Origin: a virus
Length of the DNA stretch: 40,916 bases
Direction: 5' to 3' (one strand)
IMG/VR virus record: IMGVR_UViG_3300031772_000088
Location: 1-40,916 of that record
Position numbers and translations under genes: made by a program. Below are positions 34,270 to 40,916 of this stretch, piece after piece (within the stretch, counting starts at the first letter, position 1; each line of letters starts with the position of its first letter). The notes under the pieces were generated by a model. It was not told where the DNA came from. It made no database searches and saw nothing but the letters and a program-made list of their open reading frames with translations.

Positions 34270-34282
34270 TCCAGGAGGTCAC
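34266..34282 (+). promoter_or_regulatory. Hairpin joining a stop codon and a ribosome binding site
   Basis: GTGA (34266-34269) pairs with TCAC (34279-34282), extended by CC/GG with one bulged T, leaving AGGA in the loop. The TGA stop of the upstream gene (34267-34269) is in the left arm, and AGGAGGT (34273-34279) serves GTG 34286. A ribosome ending the upstream gene would open it, which implies translational coupling. Confidence 0.4.
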
Positions 34283-34285
34283 TAG

Positions 34286-37200
34286 GTGGCGTGTGTCCTT
34301 ACCCCAATTGCGGTCAATGGCGGGCCGATTTCGGCCACGCTGGTGTCTGGGTGCTCGTCCACCCATAGGGCCGCTTTTGCCAAGTACTGGACGTTTACGG
34401 TCGTTCAGGGGGCCAACAACGTCGTCATCCAGATGACCGGGACGGGGTTCACGGACCCCTACCTGTACCTGCTTCAGGGGATCGGGTTCACCGGGACCGT
34501 CATCGCAGAGGACGACGACTCGGGACCGGGCTTTCAGGCCCTCATCCAGATTCCGTTCCTGCCTCCCGGCTCCTACACCATCGAAACGTCGTCGTTTGCG
34601 ATGGGAGCGGTGGGTGCGTTCACGCTCGAAATCGCAGGGGTGGTCATCCCCCCGGTCGTCCATCCCCCCGTCCTCATCTCCGAGCATCTCAGCATCTCGG
34701 AAAGTCACGCCGCGTACTTCCCGTTCGCTGCAAACATCGTCGAGAACCTCGGGGTCACGGAAGCGACGACGGCTATCCGTGGGGCACCTCCCGTCGTCGC
34801 TCCGGAATCCCTGACCGTCACCACGGTGGTGACGCCCACTGGGGGGTTTTTCGACCTCCCCCTGACGGAGTTCCTGACCGTCACGGAGGCCGTGGCCGAG
34901 ACGTACGGGGGCGTTGTCGAGCCCGCCGAGACCCTGGCCATCACCGAAGCGTTGGTGGTCGAGGACGTGGTGGATTTCGAGGCTCTGACGCTCACGGAGC
35001 TTGCCAGCCCAACTGCTCAACTGCTCGTGGGCGTTCAGGAGAGCCTGCTCGTCGAGGAAACCCTCGCCATCGGGGCCATCTTCGTCGAAAGTCTCGACGA
35101 CCACACGCTCCGGGTGACCTTCCCCGAAGAGATCCAGCTCGCAGACGCGATCGACCTCCTACGATACCGCCTTCGTCCCCTTGATGGCGGAGTCCCCATC
35201 GGCATCGAGCATGTCATCGGGATTCAGCGGGCCAAGCTGAAGGGCGTCGAGGGGGACATCGGAGCGACGTATCCCACCTCCACGTTTGGGCCTGGAGTCA
35301 ATGTCGGCGAGGCTCTGACCATCCACGAAACGGTGGCCATCGAGCACAACCACAATCGGCAGATTTTCGGTGAATCGGAGGTTCCACCCTCCCCTCTCAT
35401 CGTTGACACGATCCTCCTCAAGGACATGGCGAGCTTCGACGCCGAGGTCGGGGACTACGTCTCGATTGAGGGGTCGCTGTACAACCCCGATACGCAGGCC
35501 CGAGTCCTGAAGGTCGGCCCCCTCCTGTCCTTCCTGACCGTGGACCTCCCATACTACACGAGCGACCCGATGAACGGGCAGCTCCAATGGGTCCTCCGTG
35601 GTGGCGTCGTGGCCGTCGTGCTGACCGTCAGCAAGCCCACGAACGGCAAGAAGTACGAGCTGACCGGGGACACCCTCCGTAAGAAGGACGGCAGCTTCTA
35701 CGGGTTCCACACGGAGTTCGTGGCGGTATCGAGCAAGCCCACCGTCCTTGGAGCGACGTTCGAGCCGGAAGAAGGCGGCCTTATCATCGAGTTCTCCGAG
35801 CCCATGCGCTCGGACCATGCCCTCCTCGACCCCCACGAGTACGCCATTTCGGGGCCCACCGTGGTGAGCGTCCTGGGAGTACGAACCCTCGATGCCAGCA
35901 GCGTCTTTCTCAAGACCATCGGGTTCGGGGCGGGGTCGTACCAAGCCTTCGTCAACGCGACTGGCACACCGAAGGATCTGGCGGGTAATCCCGTAGATCC
36001 CAGCTTCAACGCGGCCATCTTCACCTCGTCGGTGCCGCAGACCACTCGCAGCATCTTTGTGGACCGTGGCCCGATTACCAAGCCGCCCCTGACCATCCAG
36101 ACCGGGGTTGGCATCACCATCACCGGGCAGACGATTCTGAACCTGACGCTCGGGTCGCTTCCGCCGACCGTGGTGGGCCTCTACATCATCCTGGGGTCAA
36201 ACTCGACGAACGGCGGGACGTTCCTGATCACGTCGTGGGTGTCCCCGACCCAGATCACGATCAAGGCAAACCTGCACCTCCCGGATGCCGGGCAGGCCAC
36301 GACGACCTGGGAGGTCTATGACCCCCGGAATGGCGAGATCGCGGACGACCCCATCGACGTGGTCGTCAAGGTCAACGCTGTCCCGGTAGCGGTCGAGGCC
36401 GTCATCGGGCTCCTTGGGCAGGTCGTTCTCTTCGCTCCTCCGGCTCCTGCCGATGACGTGAAGGTGGACTACTCGTTCATCTGCAACCCGACCGTGGAGG
36501 TCAGGCGGCTCAACTCCAAGGAGTTCCGACTCAACGCCTGGAATCGGGACCAGGGCTTCCCCCATGATGTCTCGGGGCACCACTACCGGTACAACAACCA
36601 GCTCATCCGACCGTCCGACTTCGTGGCCGGGGACATGCAAGCCCGGCTCGACCAGCCCCGGCAGCGTGACCTCAAGTACCGGGCCTACGAGCGGGAGTAC
36701 TCGGCGCTCCTCAACGACCCGAACCTGCTTCTTCTGAACAGCCCGCTTCACCACATCGCCTACCCTCCCTTGGAGCGGACGGTCTCGGCGAGCTTCATCA
36801 ACTACCTGCCCACGGCTCTCCCCGAGGTCTTCCCGGTCACCCCGTGGACCAGGAAGGGCACCGGTCTGGCGAGCATCCTCTTCAATCAGCTCATCGTCGA
36901 GGACACCAGCTCGGGAGCGTTCCCGACCGGCGACCCCTTCTTCTGGTCTCGTGAGATCGACCTCACGTTCCCGCACGTTTACGCGGCAACCTGGCAGGTA
37001 CAGATCAACGCGGTCTCGAACTACGAGGGCGTATGGACGGGCATCGCGGTCGGCTTCTCCGACGAGCTGAAGGCCATCGTGGTCGGGTACATCCTCGACG
37101 CCGGGGTCATGAAGGTCGGCATCCTCCGGAAGGGCTTCGGAAACGACCCTTCTCAGGTGTCTTCGTGGGCGGGCGGGCTCGATTCTCTGGGCAACCCGAC

Positions 37201-39925
37201 CGGCCAGCCTGTCGTCCTTGACTGGTCAGCCCTGCACAGCTTCCGCATCTACCAGACCGGGGGCGTCGTCCGGGTCTTCTTCGACGGGGAGATCATCGAG
37301 AACATGCGGCTCTTGGAGGACGACCTTCCGTTCCTCGAAGAACTGAACGACCCGTTCAACCAGGCGCAAAACAGCTTCTTTGGCAGCCTCTCTCGGCCCG
37401 CTACCAACGTCTCGACCTGGGACTTTGTCCGATACCTCGTCCTTCCGCTCAACCCGTTCCAGACGGCCCCCAGCATCTTCGTCAGCTACGAGGGGAACGA
37501 CTTCCCCGAGACGGCGGTGCCGCCGTGGCTTCCGGTTGGGTACCACGGGACCGAGAGCATCGTCGCAAGTGCCGGGCTCCTGGTCGAGTCCACCTCAGCT
37601 ACGGATGCGGCGACCGAAGCCAAGGTGGGGCTCATCGGCGGAGACTTCCGAGGCTTTGCCCGGTTGGAGCCCCTTCTGGCGGTCTCCAGTGACGTGATCC
37701 TGGACGTGAGTGCTCAGATCCTCACGCAGACGAACGGCATCACGCCGAACGCCTGCATGGCCGCCATCGACGACGGCACCCGGCTTCTTCAGCTCTCGTT
37801 CTTCCCAGACCGGCCGAGCCCCAAGTTCAGCTATGGTGGCCGCAGTCTGCCAGGCGACTTCCAGCCGACTCCTTGGTTGGATGCAGGTACGGCTCCGGTC
37901 GCGATGGTGGGGCGCACCCTTCGGATCACCGACTCCTCGGTCACCGACGGCCGGGTCTACTACCGGGACGACAGTGCTGCGATCGGCACGGACGCCAGGA
38001 TTGTCGCGGCATCCACGGACTACATCCAGGACTTCCGATGCACGGTGCTGGCACACACGCCCGACCCGGGAGGGTTCTCGGGCGTCATGGGGGCCATCTA
38101 CGACGGGAGCCGCCTTCTTGGGTTGATGCTCCTCGACATCGCGGGAGTCCGGTATGTCGCCCCGCACTCGGATGGCACGCTACTTCCAGGGCCGATTCAG
38201 TATCCGTTCGAGTGGAATGACGGCGAGCCCCATACGTACAGGCTTGTCAAATCTGGCGCGAACGTGACCGTTTTCGTGGACAACACGCTCCTTGGAGTTG
38301 TCCCGTACGCAGCCTTCACGGGCATCGTTGGTCCTGTCACGGGCACCATCTCGTGGGGTTCCAGCACTGTGGCGTCGATGGGGGCAACCTCGACCGTGGA
38401 TTGGGTGTACTCGAACGTCTGGCGGCTCGTCCCTGACCTTCGGCACTACTGCGGCTTCTGGAAGGGCACGGACCCGGACCAGCTCACCGGTTACCACCTT
38501 CCTCTCAAGACCTCTGGCCGTGGGGCAGTGGTCATCGGCAACGCCCTTCAGGACTCGACCGCGAACTTTGTGACCGCTGGCGTTCTGGTCGGGGACCAAC
38601 TCGTCATCGACGTGGGCGGTAACAAGGGCACGTACGAGATCGCTTCCGTCACACCCACCCAGCTCACCATCCTGAACCCCATCACCTGGCCGGTGCAGCC
38701 CAGCCTCGTGAACTATCGGGTGCCTCTCCAGGTGGACTGGTCCGTCCCCCACAAGTACCGGATGGTCAGGAGCCCAGACGGCTCCACGGTGCTCTTGCTG
38801 GACTCGCAGCAGGACGCCCTCATCACCATCGGGTACAACGAGATCGACCTGCCTGTGAGCAGCGTAGGGGTGCCCACGGTCATTGCAGGCGGCCTGCCCA
38901 GCATCACCTGGGGGGCCTTCGACCCCACGAACCTCTCGGCGGTCATCTGGGACTTCGTCCGGTACGGCATCACCCGGTCACCGACCGAGCTTCGCATCGC
39001 TCCTCACCACCAGATCCTGAACCAGCGGAACGTGATGGCGAGCCCGGAGCACCTCCGTACCACCATCAAGCACCCCCACACGGACTTCTGGTCCTCGGAC
39101 GTGGGTATCCCGCCGCAGACGGAGCCGGATTTCCTCAAGAATCCCCTGCTCATCGCGTACACCCTCTTGAACGAGGGTACGCCGTTGGTGCCCTCCACCC
39201 AGAGCACGGACGTTCAGACCCCCATCGCAACGACCGAGTTCGTCTCGATGCTGAACGCCATCGAAGACCTGCTCAACACGGACGGGGACTTCAAGCTCAA
39301 CGACGGGTCGAAGCGGCACATCCTGAAGATCCCGAACGGCGTACTCTACACGGGTCTCCAGGTTCTTGAGACCACGACCGGGGTGTTGAATCAGGTCACG
39401 CCCTTCTGCGACGAATGTGAGTCGCCGGACTGGGGCACCCTCTACTGGCAGAAAGAGGTCTGTCTCAAGTACGACGGGGCGGTGCTGCCTGAGAACTCTG
39501 GGGCCTCGACGCCGTGGACCCGGGTGGACGACATCCCAGCGAACGTCTTCGCGACGCCTTTCTCTGGGGTTTTGACCTACGGAACGACCGGCCCGACCCG
39601 AACCGTCTACCGGAATCCCACGTCTCTTCCTGACTCCGTGGGCCTGACCACAGAGATCAAGGTCAGGATGAGGGTCCTTCAGGACACGACCTTCGGCCTC
39701 GGGGACTCTCAGGTACGGCTCGGGTTCTCCTCGACGGCAGGCTTCACGCTCTCGTTGGCGTTCGTGACGACCCCTCTCGGAGAGCGGTATGTGCTGCTTG
39801 TTGACCAGAACACGTTGAAGGTTCTTGGTGGGATTCCTTTCGACTGGTATGACGGTCTCTTCCACGTATATCGAATGGTTCGAGACCCCATGACCGCCTC
39901 TGTGAACGTCTTCGTGGATAGCTGA
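34286..39925 (+). CDS. Giant fibre-like protein with PPC, Ig-like and ConA/LamG-like modules
   Basis: An 1879-aa protein from GTG 34286, six bases after AGGAGGT. Residues 12-118 resemble a PPC domain (FAKYWTFTVVQGANNVVIQM, IAEDDDSGPGF, LPPGSYTIET). Residues 130-285 carry about seven short E-x-L-x-(I/V)-x-E repeats (ISEHLSISES, TEFLTVTEA, AETLAITEA). Ig-like domains follow; the clearest, at 482-582, has IIEFSEPMRSDHALLDPHEY and DLAGNPVDP. FVTAGV domains lie at 374-438, 612-679 and 1418-1479. ConA/LamG-like modules carry the W-x(3-5)-H-x-(F/Y)-R signature near 979, 1310, 1484 and 1853. The last one stops at the signature strand, 26 residues from the end, so its closing strands are missing. This is an adhesin-like architecture, likely for host surface sugars or proteins. 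Confidence 0.65.
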   Translation: MACVLTPIAVNGGPISATLVSGCSSTHRAAFAKYWTFTVVQGANNVVIQMTGTGFTDPYLYLLQGIGFTGTVIAEDDDSGPGFQALIQIPFLPPGSYTIETSSFAMGAVGAFTLEIAGVVIPPVVHPPVLISEHLSISESHAAYFPFAANIVENLGVTEATTAIRGAPPVVAPESLTVTTVVTPTGGFFDLPLTEFLTVTEAVAETYGGVVEPAETLAITEALVVEDVVDFEALTLTELASPTAQLLVGVQESLLVEETLAIGAIFVESLDDHTLRVTFPEEIQLADAIDLLRYRLRPLDGGVPIGIEHVIGIQRAKLKGVEGDIGATYPTSTFGPGVNVGEALTIHETVAIEHNHNRQIFGESEVPPSPLIVDTILLKDMASFDAEVGDYVSIEGSLYNPDTQARVLKVGPLLSFLTVDLPYYTSDPMNGQLQWVLRGGVVAVVLTVSKPTNGKKYELTGDTLRKKDGSFYGFHTEFVAVSSKPTVLGATFEPEEGGLIIEFSEPMRSDHALLDPHEYAISGPTVVSVLGVRTLDASSVFLKTIGFGAGSYQAFVNATGTPKDLAGNPVDPSFNAAIFTSSVPQTTRSIFVDRGPITKPPLTIQTGVGITITGQTILNLTLGSLPPTVVGLYIILGSNSTNGGTFLITSWVSPTQITIKANLHLPDAGQATTTWEVYDPRNGEIADDPIDVVVKVNAVPVAVEAVIGLLGQVVLFAPPAPADDVKVDYSFICNPTVEVRRLNSKEFRLNAWNRDQGFPHDVSGHHYRYNNQLIRPSDFVAGDMQARLDQPRQRDLKYRAYEREYSALLNDPNLLLLNSPLHHIAYPPLERTVSASFINYLPTALPEVFPVTPWTRKGTGLASILFNQLIVEDTSSGAFPTGDPFFWSREIDLTFPHVYAATWQVQINAVSNYEGVWTGIAVGFSDELKAIVVGYILDAGVMKVGILRKGFGNDPSQVSSWAGGLDSLGNPTGQPVVLDWSALHSFRIYQTGGVVRVFFDGEIIENMRLLEDDLPFLEELNDPFNQAQNSFFGSLSRPATNVSTWDFVRYLVLPLNPFQTAPSIFVSYEGNDFPETAVPPWLPVGYHGTESIVASAGLLVESTSATDAATEAKVGLIGGDFRGFARLEPLLAVSSDVILDVSAQILTQTNGITPNACMAAIDDGTRLLQLSFFPDRPSPKFSYGGRSLPGDFQPTPWLDAGTAPVAMVGRTLRITDSSVTDGRVYYRDDSAAIGTDARIVAASTDYIQDFRCTVLAHTPDPGGFSGVMGAIYDGSRLLGLMLLDIAGVRYVAPHSDGTLLPGPIQYPFEWNDGEPHTYRLVKSGANVTVFVDNTLLGVVPYAAFTGIVGPVTGTISWGSSTVASMGATSTVDWVYSNVWRLVPDLRHYCGFWKGTDPDQLTGYHLPLKTSGRGAVVIGNALQDSTANFVTAGVLVGDQLVIDVGGNKGTYEIASVTPTQLTILNPITWPVQPSLVNYRVPLQVDWSVPHKYRMVRSPDGSTVLLLDSQQDALITIGYNEIDLPVSSVGVPTVIAGGLPSITWGAFDPTNLSAVIWDFVRYGITRSPTELRIAPHHQILNQRNVMASPEHLRTTIKHPHTDFWSSDVGIPPQTEPDFLKNPLLIAYTLLNEGTPLVPSTQSTDVQTPIATTEFVSMLNAIEDLLNTDGDFKLNDGSKRHILKIPNGVLYTGLQVLETTTGVLNQVTPFCDECESPDWGTLYWQKEVCLKYDGAVLPENSGASTPWTRVDDIPANVFATPFSGVLTYGTTGPTRTVYRNPTSLPDSVGLTTEIKVRMRVLQDTTFGLGDSQVRLGFSSTAGFTLSLAFVTTPLGERYVLLVDQNTLKVLGGIPFDWYDGLFHVYRMVRDPMTASVNVFVDS
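35405..35599. repeat. FVTAGV domain copy 6, inside an Ig-like domain
   Basis: Residues 374-438 of the 1879-aa protein, in a diverged form: DMASFDAEVGDYVSIEGSLY, then LLSFLTVDLPYY. The Ig-like strand VESLDDHTLRVTFPEEIQ lies before it, and the likely closing strands (VVLTVSKPTNGKKYELTG) lie after it. Confidence 0.5.
36119..36322. repeat. FVTAGV domain copy 7
   Basis: Residues 612-679 of the 1879-aa protein, with VVGLYIILGSNSTNGGTFLI, then SPTQITIKANLHLPD and a WEVYD ending. It lies between FVDRGPITKPPLTIQ and DPIDVVVKVNAVPV, which may be two halves of one domain. Confidence 0.5.
38537..38722. repeat. FVTAGV domain copy 8, inside a ConA-like module
   Basis: Residues 1418-1479 of the 1879-aa protein: ANFVTAGVLVGDQLVIDVGG, then YEIASVTPTQLTI. 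It falls just before the DWSVPHKYRMV signature strand of a ConA-like module, where other modules have only a loop. Confidence 0.7.
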
Positions 39926-40916
39926 TGGCAGGAGCATACGGAAGAGGCGGATACGGTTCGAGCCCTTACGGGTCTCGGCCTGAATTCGTCTCGTTCCGGG
40001 TCTCTGGGGCGGTGGCGGGCACCGTCTCCACGGTGGTGGTCTCATTCTCGGACCCCATCGACATCACCTACCCGGGGTACATCAACCCGGCGAATTACAC
40101 GATCTCTGGGCTGTTCGTCACGGGTGCCTCGATCGACGGGCCGTTCAGCGTCCTGCTCTCGACCTCCATCCAGTCTCCGATCTCGTACACGGTCGAAGTC
40201 ACGCAAGCCCGGAATGTGTACGGGGACTACCTCGACCCGCTCTACCGAACGGCCACCTTCGTCGGGATCCCCTTCGCACCCAACTTCCTGCCAGTCGGCG
40301 TGCAGAAGAGCCGCATCCGCCTCGTGTTCAGCGAGGCTGTGTTGGCCAATGCAGCGGTCTTCGACCCGCTTTCCTACGTGGTCACCGACATCCACGGGGC
40401 GGTGATCCGGGTCTTGTCCGTCAGGTCCGAGCAAGGGGCCGCAGACCCCCTCGCAGTAGCTCTGACCATCGACACCGACATGGTGGCGGCCGAGTGGTAC
40501 GTCATCACATGTGCCTCTGGGATCGTGGCGGCGTCCTCTGGGCTGTCGCTGGTCCCGGCAACGCAAAAGATGCAGTGGGTCGAGCCGACCCTCAATAGCT
40601 CGATCGCCATCGCCAAGTTCTCGGGCGAGGTTCAAGGGGGCCTGCTCACCGACCACGCGGGTCTCGTTTACTTCAGTCCTGCCTTGGATTTGGCCGTTCC
40701 GGGGTCGATCATCCAGATCGATTCCGTGGAGGTCTGCACCAAGGCGTTCGACGAGTACGTCCTCCCGACCCCTCCCGACCCCCCGGCTCTCTACACGTTT
40801 GACGGCTCGGTAGCTCGGGCTGGGGTGCTCAACAGCGGTACGGTGCTTTGGGGCGAATTCCCCAGGTTGACCGAAGCACAGGTCAACCTGGCCATCACCC
40901 GGGTTGAACCGATGCC
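39925..40916 (+). CDS. Ig-like tail/fibre protein, 3' end missing
   Basis: ATG 39925 overlaps the stop of the giant fibre-like gene (TGATG). The frame stays open for 330 codons to the end of the window, so the gene continues beyond. The N-terminus is Gly/Tyr/Ser-rich (AGAYGRGGYGSSPYGSRP), a flexible leader often seen on phage structural proteins. Two Ig-like domains of the SbsA/Big_5 type follow, at about 20-112 (VVVSFSDPIDITYPGYINPA, then NYTISG) and 113-212 (RIRLVFSEAVLANAAVFDPL, then SYVVTDI). Further strand-rich sequence runs to the end. The domains resemble the Ig-like domain at 482-582 of the preceding protein (FSEPM ... DPHEYAISG), so the two genes share modules. Likely a fibre or decoration protein. 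Confidence 0.65.
   Translation, partial: MAGAYGRGGYGSSPYGSRPEFVSFRVSGAVAGTVSTVVVSFSDPIDITYPGYINPANYTISGLFVTGASIDGPFSVLLSTSIQSPISYTVEVTQARNVYGDYLDPLYRTATFVGIPFAPNFLPVGVQKSRIRLVFSEAVLANAAVFDPLSYVVTDIHGAVIRVLSVRSEQGAADPLAVALTIDTDMVAAEWYVITCASGIVAASSGLSLVPATQKMQWVEPTLNSSIAIAKFSGEVQGGLLTDHAGLVYFSPALDLAVPGSIIQIDSVEVCTKAFDEYVLPTPPDPPALYTFDGSVARAGVLNSGTVLWGEFPRLTEAQVNLAITRVEPM

Noticed and set aside
34320-34640. Secreted protease suggested by a PPC-like domain
   Set aside because: No protease catalytic domain accompanies it, and PPC-like folds also occur as stand-alone beta modules.
1-40916. tRNAs, CRISPR arrays, insertion sequences, attachment sites or anti-defence operons
   Set aside because: None was visible. 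Gaps between genes are too short for RNA genes, and all sizeable genes fit a tail and baseplate module or the unknown leader genes.

Overview
The window is a 40.9-kb stretch of a high-GC tailed bacteriophage genome (or prophage), read as one continuous block of plus-strand genes with gaps of 0-90 bases and many 1-4 base overlaps (TGATG, TAATG, GTGTGA). No host-type metabolic genes, tRNAs, transposases or CRISPR arrays are visible. The gene content is the tail and baseplate module of a contractile-tailed (myovirus-like) phage with unusually large structural genes. A peptidoglycan-hydrolase-like domain in the baseplate hub points to a bacterial host. The host cannot be named from this sequence.

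Layout. Bases 1-2520: four small or medium genes of unknown role (the first lacks its 5' end). Bases 2556-5719: a probable tail tube protein, an intrinsic terminator, then two tail-assembly-chaperone-like genes. Bases 5719-9219: the tape measure protein. Bases 9223-18585: the baseplate hub and spike. This holds two paralogous tube-like/hub proteins, the second carrying an inserted lysozyme-like domain, then a gp27/gpD-like hub of 1154 aa, an OB-fold plus beta-helix spike, and a hydrophobic protein built from three internal repeats. Bases 18598-28115: a 2059-aa multidomain beta protein, a small acidic protein, a 782-aa protein with amphipathic helices at both ends, and a 246-aa protein. Bases 28112-33693: the baseplate wedge, with a gp25-like protein, a baseplate J/gp6-like protein, a 57-aa Cys/His protein and a protein in the gpI position. 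Bases 33739-40916: appendage genes, namely a 176-aa structural protein, an 1879-aa fibre-like protein with PPC-like, Ig-like and ConA/LamG-like modules, and a further Ig-like protein that runs off the window.

How the genes work together. The tube polymerises on a tape measure wrapped by the chaperones. The hub, spike and lysin form the central puncturing device. The gp25/J/gpI-like proteins form the wedges that trigger contraction, and the large beta-rich proteins probably decorate the baseplate and contact the host. Neither sheath, tail terminator, head nor lysis genes are in this window; a sheath gene would be expected upstream.

The most unusual features are the pseudo-threefold protein directly after the trimeric spike, a C-terminal segment shared by two neighbouring hub proteins, and a roughly 60-residue beta domain (called here the FVTAGV domain) found eight times in two giant proteins, several times apparently nested in loops of other domains. 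Function calls come from reading the translated sequence and from gene order; no database search was possible.
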